The notes: a model not told the origin generated them from the sequence alone. A stretch of 64,000 nucleotides of DNA from Nipponacmea schrenckii (GCA_030562195.1 CM060203.1:15256534-15320533), one strand, 5' to 3'; positions 38,501-50,690 are shown, counted from the first letter of the stretch. Made by a program: numbers and translations.

Positions 38501-40495
38501 ACCAGACAAGGATCAATGTCAAGAGGTCTGACAAAGGACCAGCCATAAAAGACATCCTCTCGACCAGTTTGAGATAATGAAATTGGCCTGTTCGCCAATC
38601 CATTATATTGAGACCCCTCTTGCCCCCTTGTAGCTATGGGCCTGCATATAACTCGGGAGAGATATCAGTACCAAGAAGTCTCGTCAAGGATCAGCTAGCA
38701 GACATAATCCGTATGATCAGATCGAAGCCGTAGAGGCATAATACGAAAACCATGGTTTGACATGTACTTGAAATTTCAGACCCCAGCTGATTTCCTACAT
38801 ATGAAATAGAGAGTATTTGTCCCAGAGAACTACTAATGTATTTTTTATCAAATTTATAAGTCTATTTAAAGTGAACAGATAAAGGTATTTTAGTATTTGA
38901 AAAATTCCGAGGTCTAAGATGGTAGTGCTATAGCTGTCTCCAATTGAAGGGATACGGCCATTTAATTACTGCAGTCACAGACTGGTAAATCTTTGCAGCC
39001 TAGAGGCAGCGATATTCAAAATGAAAGTTGACGTCAGGTTTTTCTGCAATTAATACCATCGATAGAATGTGATGCAATAACCATCTTGTCCGTTGATCTC
39101 CAGTTGCGCATGCATGCTATTTACGAATGTGCAACGGAAAACCACTGAACAAAACAGCTTTCAATAGCTGATGCTGAAGTTGATAATCAATTCTGAAACG
39201 AGAAAATTCTATAATGAAAATAAGAATTCCAATATTAATAATTATATTTTATATTGCTTATATAGCACAAATTACATTTCAGTTTCTATTAAACAACCTG
39301 TTTAAAGGCAGCTACGGGAAAGAATCTGGCAAACATGGCAACAGAAAATGTAAAGAAATGGAAATGGAAATTAACGAAATTTGATAATACAAAATCAGGA
39401 AAAATCATTTTTAGAAATTATGAATTAAAAAAAATGATAAGAGTAATGTATTTCATTGATATTCGTCTAAGTGATTGACTGATTGGACGGTAAAGTGTAA
39501 TGGGAGAGGGGCATAAAACAATCTATTGGAAAGATACAGCACGGTTTTGAAATGTACGTGTAGTTTAAGTAAATTGAAAGGTTAGAGTCGAAAAGAGAGT
39601 GTATTGGGAGAGGGGCAAAAAAATGAATCGGATAAAGACAGGAAGGGCCGAATTAGGAATAGATTGGTAATAGATTTGTAAGGGGTGATAAATCGCCTAA
39701 AAATGTGTATATTGTCTCTTTAACACTTAAGAATACAGACGATTTCGAACTTGTCTCGTTGCACCACGATTCTCACGAACAATCCCTATAATTAGTAAAT
39801 TAAAATAATCAGACACTGGGTGATTTCAGTCGGGAATTTGAAACTTGTAATTTTATCAAACAGGTTGTCAACAGGGTGTTGCTTTACCTCGTTTATTATT
39901 CAACTGATATACAAATGATATCTGGTTTTTGTTAATTAAATAAGTCACGATACTATGAATTTTTTGCCAAATTTCCATTTTTGCGACACAGATACAAATT
40001 TATTTGTAGAAATATAATAAGGCGCTGAAAGGCTTGTATTTGCGTCATTTGATTTCAAATCCAGGATGGCTATTACGAAGACTGGATTGTGTTTGTGATG
40101 ATAATATTATTGGACGAGAAATAAAGAAATGCTGTAAGTGTCCCAAGTAGACATAAAGCCTTCAACACACTTTAGGAATCCCTATGGTTTAAAAAAGATT
40201 TTCGATGCATATCGATTATCAATTGGTATACTTTTGTGTCAGAAAGGCGCTTTCATATTAATATGAGCGAATTTGGGACTATTGGCGTAGAATAAGCTTT
40301 GGCACCTAATGGAGTTAATTTACTTAAAACAAAGATTTCCGCGATTGTTATTAAAAAGTTTAGACCAATCTTTGGTACCTTAGGAAGTCGCTGAATATGA
40401 TTTAAACCTACACTCTTAAACCAAGTCATTTTCAGTAAAGATAGATATTGCTGATGCAGTAATGACTTGCCTTATCGTGCGAATCCTTAAAGCGT
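35501..40495. other. Spacer with family A copies and a G-run
   Basis: No gene supported. Family A pieces lie at about 36410-36660 (split by unrelated sequence, with ccaatgaagacggacaacgc and gcagcataaacctacta) and 37645-37735 (aatggagttttacgtccttc). A 14-base G run is at 36878-36891. A slightly more GC-rich stretch at 38270-38760 has no similarity I recognise; its minus-strand frame (38329-38598) is not called. Confidence 0.45.
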
Positions 40496-40499
40496 TCTT

Positions 40500-40630
40500 T
40501 TTGGTGGTTCAATAGTGTCGTTTTAAATGCTTAGTGGAATTGCAAGAAACAATAGAAGACTGACTGAAAATAAGAATGGTGCGAACCTTAGATATCAGTG
40601 TCACCAATACACATAAAAGGATTAAAACAT
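40500..40630 (+). repeat. Dispersed repeat, family B, diverged copy
   Basis: Carries tagtggaattgcaagaaaca, aatggtgcgaacctta and atcagtgtcaccaatacaca in the family B order. Confidence 0.6.
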
Positions 40631-42095
40631 TTTCTTTGCATTCAATATAAAAACGAACAACTTAAGCTGTCGCCAAAATAAAAAATAAAAAATGCGTATT
40701 GAATGATCACTTACCTCATCAAATGAACTACAAGCAGCTTGAAACAACGAATTAACCATTTAACAAGCTGCATTAACTCATTCTTTCTTGTTGACAAAAT
40801 ACTTCGGTGCGATTCTGTTGCAGTTCACCATCCGTTCTGAATGAATTCTGAATGATATCTGACTACTTCAATCCCGCATTCAAACCCTCATGGAAAAATT
40901 TGATAACCAGATTCATATTTGACCTCTAAAACTGAACTGAATAAGGGATGTTATTTTAGAATTGTTTTAAAATTTATAATTAAAACAAAGAGTCTGTGAT
41001 GTAACACGTTGAAGTGATCATATGGGAAAATAGGACAATTTATATTGTGAAATGCTGAATTGAAGGTTATCATTGTCAACTCGGATCGCAGGTTATGAAA
41101 ACAATAGTTGAATTTCAATGAAAACATGCGAGTTGACGGAACAGTCGTTGTTGAGTGAAGTTTGTTGTATTGAATCGGTGGAGGGTCTGTACCAAATAGT
41201 ACTTTTGACTGAAATCATCTCAGAGTTGATGATCTATACTAAAACTAGCTGTTTCCGAAGCATGTGGCAGTCAAAATAGGGAATCCGATGTTTTTAAAAT
41301 AGGTCTCGATACTATGTATCTATTTTTCATTATATGGCTACTTTTGATGTTTAAACCCTCAACAGGCGAAATTAACACATAGATTATGAAGTTGATACTT
41401 GCAAATTTTCGCTCATCTTAAGAGTATAATACAGTATTATAAAATATTATCGGATAAATGGATAAGATTGTGCCTAAATAACCCCTCTCCACAGGCCTAG
41501 GTATATTATTTTATATTATGCATCGGAAAATCGGATAATAGGAAAAATTACATGGCCATAGCATTGTGAATACCCTTCACAAAAACATTTTAAAGTATGA
41601 TCTTGCCCCCAGGCTTAACGCTTTCCGATATCAACTTCGTATCTGCATTATTGACAAAGGACAAAGGAAAAAATCTGGAGATATTAGTGTTTTACTAGTA
41701 CATGTAATTATAACGAGTCAACCGCCCTGCCCCGACCTGCATCCCTGACATGATTAAAAAAATCGGAAGTATCATTTGGACCCTAAGATGCAGTGAAAGC
41801 TAAATTCTTGGCTAAGTGAACAAGCACATTCCAATCTGAATTATCAAATTTGGAAAATCAAATGACCTTTGACACGAGATGTTAAAAGCACACGTGAATT
41901 AATTTGACTCCTCAGCGGAATGTATTTTATTCTATTTTAATATCAGTCAACAATGTGATATGTTTTGATGTCATTGAGAATGATAACTGTCAAACTTGTG
42001 AGTGGATCTGAATAAAAATTACTTAAAGCGAGCAGTGGGTCATGGGGTCGAAAGACCGAATAGGTGCAATGGCATGCGGTCTTTACGAACTCAAC
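40631..42095. other. Spacer, nothing recognised
   Basis: AT-rich DNA without a supported feature. Confidence 0.45.
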
Positions 42096-42099
42096 ATAA

Positions 42100-42390
42100 A
42101 AGTGATCGCAAAGAGGTGTTCTAAATTTTGTATGTGTATCAGGAACACTGGTAGCATCACTTTGCACCATTCTAATTTTTAATAAGACGTCTGTGGTTCC
42201 AGCAATTCCACTAAAACTTAGTGTTTTAGTACGTCATGAATTGTAAAAAAAAAAATGCTTGTATAACAAATGGTCCTACACGATTGGTAACGTCGTCAAA
42301 CATTTTAGTGGAATTGCTGATTGAAAACTGGAAGATGCAAAGATGATGTTATCAGTGTCTCCGATAAACGTAAAAATTTATAAGAAAAAA
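42100..42390. mobile_element. Two family B copies in inverted orientation (foldback)
   Basis: The left arm (42100-42240) is family B on the minus strand (accactg-side gcatcactttgcaccattct, then ctgtggttccagcaattcca). The right arm (42290-42390) is the same family on the plus strand (tttagtggaattgctgattg, then tatcagtgtctccgataaac). The spacer holds an A-run. Both outer ends show an aaaattta / ctcttt terminus. The arrangement could be a foldback transposon or two nested insertions. Confidence 0.6.
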
Positions 42391-43890
42391 CTCTTTACAA
42401 CCCGTACAACAAGTAATTGAGGGTAGATTCAAATTCTTTACCATTATACATAGAGAAGAATTGCCTGTCAGCTCTCCTGAAAAATTCTGTGACACCTACC
42501 AGACCCCCCCCCCCCCAAGTCCCTCTCACCTAAGATTCTTACAAACGCTAATGCAAAAACTTTAAGTTCTAATACTATTATTAAAATTTAATTTCGTTTT
42601 GATTTAATAACTTAAATTGAGGAATTTGTTTATAATAAACATGAAACGAAATAATAATTCAAAATTAATGTTCTGTAACACAGGATAGCTTCCAAGGCAT
42701 CACAAATTAAAACTTTGTGTCTTCGTTTGTAAACTCAATTTCCGCCAAAAATAATATTGGTTCTTTCGTATGTTAAACCTAGTATAAAATGGTGGCGTTT
42801 CCTGTGCAATTTAAGTAGAATTTATCTCACCTATCAATTAATCAATCCGGCATTTTATTTTGTCAGAAATCGTGATCTATATATCTTATCTAAACTTATA
42901 AAAAATGCTCAGTATAAAAGGGATGGTAAGGTTTTAATGTTGCCACATCGAAAGCATAGATTTCTTGATTGTAAATGGACCTATGTGTAGTACTTCATGG
43001 GTTTACTCTGCATTCGCGCATGAAAGAAACCTAACGCTTTTCAATAGCCCATAGAAATTTAAATAGCATTTGAAGTTAATCAAAATTTATGATTTCATTG
43101 ATAATGATAACAACCTTCCGTGGCATGTTAAAAAAAGTATTTAACCGCCACGGTTCCCCAAATTTAAGAAAGATACGAAACCAATTCAATCTACAGCCAG
43201 GAATGTAACCACTAGCGACTGAATGTGAGTATTCTAGAGATAGAAAGCAAATGGAATCTGGCATTATTTAACTGATAACGTCTTGTTGAACACGATAGTT
43301 TTATCTCGTAAAACATGCTTTGTTAAATACCATCCTAGCTCTTAAATGTATTTGACATATTATCTCCGTTCTAGACTAGGTTTATTATCCATTGCAAAGT
43401 ATCGTGATAATTCAATTCTTTATCATTGGAAATATAACATCCATTCAACGAAATCAGAACAAATCTATGTATCATAAATTACAACAGATATCACAGATTC
43501 GCTACCCCTTTAACTAATCGTATCTTAGTCTCAGAAACGGGAATTTCTTAGATAAGCTAATTAGTAATAGTGTCCACAGCTCATCGTCGAAGTTGGAGAC
43601 TCAATCTACATATACAGAATTATACGCGTTTGAAAGTTAAAATGATGACTCGCCTCGTCTCGGTGCCATATAGACAAGGCATAAAGAAAAGTGATAACTC
43701 CTAGTACTGAAAGTAAATATGCGACTTCTGTATATTTTTAGTACTTCCAAATACAACCACATACGACGAATTTGTCTTTGTAAAGGAATCGTAGAGAGGT
43801 TTTTCTAATCTAAATCGGGAACTAACGTCAGTTTTGTAATTTTCAGTAAGACCACCTTATATGAGGTCATTACTGCAAATGCACTTAGAT
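42391..43890. other. Spacer with a C-run
   Basis: A 13-base C run is at 42504-42516. Otherwise featureless; open frames at 42757-42990 (+) and 43076-43264 (-) match nothing I know. Confidence 0.45.
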
Positions 43891-43892
43891 AT

Positions 43893-44066
43893 TACTTGCA
43901 TCAAAAATATATAGTTACGTCAAATACGATCTACTTTTTCAGGAACCAAAGACATCTGATAGAAAATAAGAATGTCTTGATCTTGCATCAAAAATATATA
44001 GTTACGTCATATACGATCTCCTTTTTCAAGAACCAAAGACATCTGATAGAAAATAAGAATGGCTTG
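43893..44066. repeat. About 87-bp direct duplication
   Basis: Two adjacent copies beginning cttgcatcaaaaatatatag and ending aaataagaatg(t/g)cttgat, with only a few differences, so the duplication is recent. The open frame at 43896-44126 spans it. Confidence 0.85.
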
Positions 44067-44219
44067 ATACACCTTAGTTATAGATGGGAGGTTGTACTCT
44101 TAGATAATATGTTAAGAATTAGATGATACATTTAAATTGGGATCAACAAACTTCTTAGTACTTTAATACGAAAGTTAGTTCAAAGAGACAGTTAGTATTT
44201 ATTGCTAATTAGTATTTAT

Positions 44220-44430
44220 GTCTTTTAGTGTGGTTTTTCTGCTATCTAATTTAGTAACGTACGAGGTCATTTTGACATACAAAAAACATTATCTTTATTT
44301 ACACCGTTTGATGTTATTGAAAGTATCTACTTTGTATAGTATTTAGTTGCTTTTCAAGGTTTTCTCCTATTAAATTTTGTACCTTACAAGGTCATTTTGA
44401 CATAGAGGTTATCTTCCTTTACACCGATTT
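44220..44430. repeat. Two diverged copies of a unit of about 130 bp
   Basis: Both copies share ttttctgctatctaatttag / ttttctcctattaaattttg, then a caaggtcattttgacata block and tttacaccg.tttg. An older duplication than the neighbouring one. Confidence 0.6.
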
Positions 44431-45740
44431 GTGTGCACTATCTTCGTAGGGATGATTTATGATGGCATTTCTGAGCATCTCGTCTTAACTTCACAGGCAT
44501 GTTTGTTTTACTTAGTTTAATCCTAGTCAACCAAAACTGCACATTGCAGAAAAGAGAGGTATACAAAGATAACGTCACAGGTGTATTTAGATTTCTTCTC
44601 CATTTGAGGACTAGCTTTCGCGGCACACTTAGATTTCGATCGCGTTCGTATAAAATTGTACCTTTAAATAAAAAAAACAACAACACACAAATAAACAAGA
44701 ACTACAGTTTGAGATAAGTACAAGGGAGTTGCTTGTTGACTGTCACAGGATAGATAATGTATCGCCCTTATATGTAATTCAGTTAATTTTCACACATATC
44801 AATATAGGCGTGTATAGATTCGATTATCTCTGTAACAACATGTATATTTGTCATAATAGCAATTATAAATGTCTAAAATGGGGTTGAAAAATTTATGCCT
44901 TAATGTGTAAAGGATGAGAAATGGTAGACATTGTCGTGTGGTGTTTATGTCGTCGTGTAGATTGTAATGTTTGTGCTCAAATAGACGAATTTATGAAAAC
45001 GTAGCAAGAATAAAGGTGAAGTTTTATATGTAACTGCGACACTGATAACGTCGATTTGTGCATCATACCTGTTTTCGGTGGTTCAAGCGTTTTGTGATTA
45101 GTCTCAAGTGACAACTTACCTTTCAGATTCAGATGGCCCGTCTCAGGGACAATCCATACCATTAAGACATCACACCAAAGCGTTATAATATCATCGTACA
45201 AACTATTTTTTTTCTCGTTTCCTTAAACACAATTTATAAATCCCAGATGTAACTTATGATCAGACACCATCCATTGAAAAACCCCACATATAAAAATCAT
45301 TTTTAAGAGAAATGTAAAATCTCAGATGAACTAAAATCAGATAACATCCTTTCGGAGAGTCCACATAGCTGATAAAATATTACATTTGACGAGTACCGTT
45401 AAAAGTCATTAACGACTAAGTAGAACGAGAAGGCAGAGAAGAGACAACCCTGCTTCAACCCGATCTTCAGTTAATCTTTTTAAATTATAGTGTAGGAATA
45501 AAGAAAATTACAGGACATAGAATATAACGTCTGTCTGTCTAATCTTGTTCTGTTTCATGTTACACTTGTTGGCTTGGATGTTTTGGTGTGTTCAGAGATA
45601 ATTCACCCTTTTCTTAATATTGTTGTATATAATATGTACTATTGTATATGTACTTGTGTATATGTTTTTACAAATTGTACATCGAATTTACTTAAAGGGA
45701 TCGTAAAAGTTTTTGAATTTTTTTTATGTTTAACTGGGTA
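44431..45740. other. Spacer, nothing recognised
   Basis: Overlapping opposite open frames at 44438-44698 and 44499-44717 and one at 44977-45201 have no recognisable domain. Confidence 0.45.
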
Positions 45741-46260
45741 AATGATAAGCGGGGTTAAGCACCGAATGGGGGGGACCTTTTACTGAATTGGGCAAAGGGC
45801 GGTAAAAAAGGGGATCTGGATGGAATGTCTCCGGAAAACAAATTAAACCGATTTAATTAACCCCCAAAAAGTCAAAACTTGATTTTGTTATGATCGGCCC
45901 ATAAAGCGGAATGGGGACCGTTTTGTGAAAACCAATTAAACCCAAAGGTAAAAAATTGAGTTGGTTATTCAATTTTTCGAAACGTTTAAAACTATTTTTA
46001 TTTTTTCTGAAAAGGAATCGGTCTTGTTTTATTGGGTTTTTAAAAAAGGGTTTAAACCCATACCCCTTTTTATTGGCACCCTCTTGTTAACTTAATTGTG
46101 GAAAACGCGGAATTGGCCAAAAGAAGGTCATAGAGAGCCTCTAAAACCGATTTGTTAAACGAAAAACCTAAAAACCTTTTTATCTTAAGTGTTATCGGAA
46201 ACCTTGTTTCAGTTAAATGTTTTTTCTAAACCTATATAAAAGGGTGGGCGATAAAACCAT
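45741..46260. other. Corrupted second copy of 47028-47480
   Basis: The order of landmarks matches the downstream region: atgataagcg, cgaatg..aaggacctt, ctgaattgggca / ctgattggca, atgtctccg, attgagtt..., caatttttcgaaacgttt, ggcaccctcttgt, aacctaaaaacct and aaacctatataaaag. Between landmarks this copy is full of short G, A and T runs absent from the downstream copy. The pattern is unlike ordinary divergence and suggests poor-quality consensus. Confidence 0.6.
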
Positions 46261-46374
46261 GGATGGGAAATGGGCTTCAGAAAAACCCATTGCTAAAAGG
46301 GGTTTTGGGAAAACCTTTTGTAAATTTTAAAGTTATGGAAAACTGTTCGTCTACATAAAAAGTGATTTTTACTG

Positions 46375-46820
46375 AACTTGTCGGTAAACCGCAGAATAGG
46401 TCGAAAAAGGCTATATAAAACATATGGTTGTCCGACGAAAATTGATAATTTTGACCGGTGGAAACGACTTCCAAAATCGCGTCAGATGTATTTTCCGGGT
46501 TTCCTAGTTTGTAAAATTTTCAGGGGGAGAACAGCCGAAACCAATCCCCCCCCCCCCCCCATGTCGGTAAAACGCAGAATAGGTCGAAAAAGGACATATG
46601 GTTTTCTGATGAAAATTGATAATTTGGACCAGTGGAAAAGACTTCCAAAATCGCGTCAGATGTATTCTCCGGGTTTCCAAGTATGTAAAATTTTCCGGGG
46701 AAGGACCCCCGTACCCCCCGCCACTGCAAGGGCCGAATACGAAGGCCTTTGGCCTGCAGGGCTTGCCTTGGAAAAATCACCTTTCAGTCCCCCCTCTCAG
46801 GCATATTCTAGATACACCCC
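46375..46820. repeat. Dimeric repeat, transposon-derived
   Basis: Two direct copies (about 46378-46530 and 46560-46710) share tcggtaaaccgcagaatagg, tcgaaaaagg, gaaaattgataatttgg, cttccaaaatcgcgtcagat, gtattctccgggtttcc and gtaaaattttccgggg. A 15-base C run at 46546-46560 joins them. The right copy continues into a GC-rich tail (gtaccccccgccactgcaag through tagatacacccctga) of the type seen in dispersed elements. Open frames on both strands here are incidental. Confidence 0.65.
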
Positions 46821-46928
46821 TGATTGATATGGTTTTCTAAGGTTTAGGATTTGCTTTAACGATGGATTTCGTTCGTGTATAATGTATATACTTAAAAGTG
46901 CGAGTAAGTTATTTTTGCCCCGGGAAGA

Positions 46929-46990
46929 ACACGTGTTCGTCGGTAAAACTTTGACGTTACACGTGTTCGTCGGTAAAACTTAGACGTTAC
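46929..46990. repeat. 31-bp direct duplication
   Basis: Two adjacent copies of acacgtgttcgtcggtaaaa followed by cttxgacgtt (x = t or a). Confidence 0.85.
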
Positions 46991-47059
46991 ACCCCCCCAG
47001 TCAAAATGGTCACGCTACGCTCCTGATGATAAGCGTTTAATGACATCACGAATGCAAAG

Positions 47060-47130
47060 GACCTTGTGTGATCTGATTGGCATGTTGTAAATTGATCTTA
47101 TCAGTGTCTCCGATACAAATAAATGTTCTA
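47060..47130 (+). repeat. Dispersed repeat, family B fragment
   Basis: Has a caaaggacctt... head and the diagnostic ttatcagtgtctccgataca block. The corrupted equivalent is at about 45770-45835. Confidence 0.5.
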
Positions 47131-47364
47131 ACAATCCCTCTAAATTGTGCAATACTTGTATTTTGTATTCATGTTTGCCCAGTTGAGCTGAATGTAAGTT
47201 TTAGTGAAAATTATGCTACCTCATGTAAAAGAAAGAGTTCATTATTACAATTTTTCGAAACGTTTTGACTACCTATTTAACACAAAAGACATCATCTGTT
47301 TATTGTCAAAAAAGTTATCTAATACCTTGATATTATTAGGCACCCTCTTGTATAACTAAAGTGA

Positions 47365-47755
47365 AAACAGCTAATAAAATTCTTCAAAATAGTGTTTCAG
47401 AAACCTCTTAAAGAGTGTATGAAAAACCTAAAAACCTGTATAAAAGTGATTTAGAAACCTGTATAGTAATGTTTTAGAAACCTATATAAAAGTGTTTTAG
47501 AAACCTTTATAGTAATGTTTTAGAAACCTATATAAAGGTGTTTTAGAAACCTGTATAGTAATGTTGTAGAAACCTGTATAGTAATGTTTTAGAAACCTGT
47601 ATAATAGTGTTTCGGAAACCACTATTATAGTTTATTAGAAAAGACAATAACAGTGTTTCGAAAAACTCTATGATAGCGTTTTAGAAACCTCTATAATAGT
47701 GTATTAGAAACCTCTATAATCGTGTTTTAGAAACCTCTTTATGAAATCTCTATGC
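47365..47755. repeat. Minisatellite, about 29-bp unit (left part of a split array)
   Basis: About twelve copies of agtgttttagaaacctgtat/cctctataat. The same unit resumes at 49060-49205, so about 1.3 kb of other repeats has been inserted into a single array. Confidence 0.85.
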
Positions 47756-47934
47756 TTGACGGCAAATTCTTATCGATGTTCAGGAATCTTACAAGTCGAA
47801 ATGCCTTTAACAAGAATTTGCTTAAATTGCGAAGACAGGTTTTATCTTTGTACTAATGCAATAAGGGATACTTTGGGCAGTTAAACTTGCTGAAGCATTG
47901 ATTTTATACAATGTTGACAAAACTTAATACACCA

Positions 47935-48740
47935 CTAATAAATATTGCAAGTCAAGGGCAAATAACTGTTCATGGAAATTGTCAATTTTAGAACTTGACC
48001 AATATCATCAATAACTCATACCAAGTTTCATCAAATGATTAAAAATTGTAGCTTATTGGCAAAAACTGTTTGACGCAATTTTACTATCAAGGGCAATAAC
48101 CAAAACCTTTGAAAACCATCTTCAATCTTGATAATTCAATATCTCATGTTACCAAGTTTCATCAAATGTATTAAAAAATGTAGCTTATTTTGCAACCACA
48201 AATATTTGACATTTTACTAAGTCAAGGGCAATAACTCAAAAACCTTTCATGCGATAATTTCAATTTTCGAACTTGACGAGATATCATCAATATATACATG
48301 TATACCAAGTTTCATCAAGATTGGATAAAAACTGTAGCTCTATTGTGAATACAACCCAATTTGACATTTTTACTAAGTCAAGGGCAATAACTCAAAAACC
48401 TTTCATGCGATAATTTCCATTTTCGAACTTGACGAGATATCATCAATATATACATGTATACCCAGTTTCATTAAGATTGGATAAAAACTGTAGCCTCTAT
48501 TGTGGATACAACCCAAATTTGACGCGTTTTTACTAAGTCAAGGGCAATAACTCAAAAACCGCTCATGCGATTATTTCTATTTTCGAACTTGACCGAGATA
48601 TCATCAATATATACATGTATACCAAGTTTCATTAAGATCGGATAAAACTGTAGCCTCTATCGTGGATACAACAAATGTGGACGGACCGACGGACCGACGG
48701 ACCGACAGACCGACGGACCGACGGACGGACGGACAGGGGC
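47935..48740 (+). repeat. Mollusc-type dispersed element with about 155-bp internal repeats and GACG tail
   Basis: Five successive units marked by accaagtttcatcaagattg (near 48021, 48153, 48303, 48461, 48621), each with a tcaagggcaataactcaaaa block and a caattttcgaacttgacgag block. Ends in a GACG/GACC tract at 48680-48734. Elements of this kind are common in mollusc genome sequence; the exact class is uncertain. Confidence 0.75.
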
Positions 48741-48885
48741 GACGGCAATATACGTCCACATTTCCATGTGGGCGTATAAAAATATATGAGGTCTAACTTG
48801 TACAATAAAGAAACATTTTCAGTGTTTATTTTTATTTTTATTGTAATTATGTAAAATAGAAAAAAGAAATGGAAAATTTGACGGT

Positions 48886-49060
48886 TTATAAGTTCGATAA
48901 TGACCTCGGTCGCGTGTTTACTGGGATATTGAAAAACCTTAAGCTCGAAGTCGAGCCAAAAACCCTCAGACTCTGCCTTCGGGTTTTTACACGGTTCGAC
49001 TTCTCTCTCGCCGTTTTTCTATATCCCAGTAGACACTTGACCTCGAGTCATTATCTTATA
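48886..49060. mobile_element. Foldback MITE
   Basis: An almost fully palindromic element. The left side, ataatgacctcggtcgcgtg then tttactgggatattgaaaaa, pairs with the right side, which on the other strand reads ataatgactcgaggtcaagt then gtctactgggatatagaaaa. The inner parts (cgaagtcgagcc / ggttcgacttc) continue the pairing. It has no stable coding content; the open frame at 48869-49111 is incidental. Confidence 0.8.
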
Positions 49061-49205
49061 CATAATAGTGTATTAGAAATGTCTATAAAGGAGCATTGGA
49101 AACCTTTATAATAGTGTTTCGGAAACCTCTAAAATAGTGTATATGAAACCTCTAAAATAGTGTATAAGAAACCTCTTTAATAGTGTTTTAGAAACCTCGA
49201 TAATA
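49060..49205. repeat. Minisatellite, about 29-bp unit (right part of split array)
   Basis: Five copies of the same unit as 47365-47755 (tagtgtttcggaaacctcta). Confidence 0.82.
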
Positions 49206-49423
49206 TATTATTACAAAAATTTAGCACATAATATATATGCATTATGTTATAGATAAAAGTGTCAGAAAAATATATTTTATTAAAGAATTTAATTCATCTG
49301 TGTGTGTGTTCGACTGAAAACATCAATATTTATATTCAGAGAGCTAATATTACAAGTAAGATTTATCACATATATTTGAAAATTTAGACTCAAAGGTATT
49401 CTAAAGGTTTCTTAACAGTGTTT

Positions 49424-49800
49424 GTGTACCGAAAACACTGATATCATCGTTTTCCACCATTCCAATTTTCAATTAACCATTGTTCTAAAAGAGATTGCAT
49501 TGATAGCATCAATTGTCACCAATATTCAATCGCACTTCTTCCGTTCCTTCAGTTCCACCAAAATGAAGTGTTACAGCTATTGCGAAGGGCCTAAGGTGCA
49601 GAAGGGTAGGACGTAAAATTCCATACATTTCTTCTTTTTGCGAGTGGCCTTATGTCATGCTAACAAGTTTTTTTTCAAAAAGTGTTATGTGTATCGGGGA
49701 CCTTAATAGCATCAATTTGCACAAATTTTCAATCGCACTTCTTTCGTTCCTGCAGTTCCACCAAAATGAAGTGTTACAGTTATTGCGAAGGGTCTTATGT
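49424..49800 (-). repeat. Tandem pair of family B copies with a family A end
   Basis: Two minus-strand family B copies (about 49430-49560 and 49690-49790) share tagcatcaatt, tcaatcgcacttctt, gttccaccaaaatgaagtgt and tacagctattgcgaagggcc. Between them ggtgcagaagggtaggacgt, then aaaattccat, is a family A head read on the minus strand. The two families are therefore physically associated here, as they are near 27365-27600. Confidence 0.65.
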
Positions 49801-50264
49801 ACTACAAACATAAAACAAAATAACCTAATGATACTAGAGCATAATGAAATTTAATTTGGAAGATGACATCGACAAAAAAAGTATAATATATAAGTCAAAT
49901 TCTCACGTAAAGTTGTTTGAGAAATATTGACATATTAGCCATTGTTTGAATTCTATCAACGTATTTTACGGTTTGATTTCATTATATAATCATAATATTT
50001 ATTGTAATGTTAAACCTAGATATACCATAACCATCAAAGTTTGTTCACCTCATAGTTAGGCCATGGGTGTGCCCGACATAGTTCGTGGATAGATATGAAC
50101 ATGGTCATTATAAGAAGACAATATTCTAAATTTTTCAATATGAAAACAGCCTAGGAATTCAAAAAGCATATACATGTAATACAAATATGATATACATGTA
50201 TGTTTATAAATACAAACCACACAGTATGGAGCTTTAAAAGAAGGAAAACGTTGCGGGTAAGGGG

Positions 50265-50690
50265 GAATCTGTATGTAATATAGGGCGAAACTACAGGCAA
50301 TAGACGATGAAGCTGTAGCTAATAGAGGGTGAAGCAGCAAGTTATTTAGGGTGAAGCTGCGGATAATAGCTAGAGGATGACGCTGGAGATAATAGAGGTT
50401 GAGGCTGCATGAAAAAAAGGATGAAGTTGCAGGGCAATTGAGAGTAAAGCTCGTAATATAGGGTAAAGTGGGGGTACTAGAGGTTGAAGCTGCAGGTAAT
50501 ATAGGATGAAGCTGCAGCTGCAGATATATAGGGTGAAGCTGGAGGTACTAGACGGTGAGGCTGTATGTAATATAGTGAAGCTGTAGTTAATATATGGTAA
50601 AGCTGCAGGTAATATATGGTGAAGCTGCAGGTAATATAGGGTGAGCTGCAAGTAAAAGAGGGTGAATATCAATAGTTGATCCAATAAAGA
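50265..50690. repeat. Minisatellite, about 22-32 bp unit
   Basis: About sixteen copies of gaagctgcaggtaatatagg and gtgaagct variants, with variable unit length. Minus-strand open frames (50056-50340, 50370-50684) are products of the array. Confidence 0.82.

Noticed and set aside
46378..46827. 149-codon open frame with an internal duplication
   Set aside because: The duplication is of the DNA repeat; the tail is GC-rich transposon-like sequence and the C-run at 46546-46560 lies within the frame.
48680..48734. Possible CRISPR-like or structured array
   Set aside because: It is a simple GACG/GACC tract at the end of a dispersed element, without spacers.
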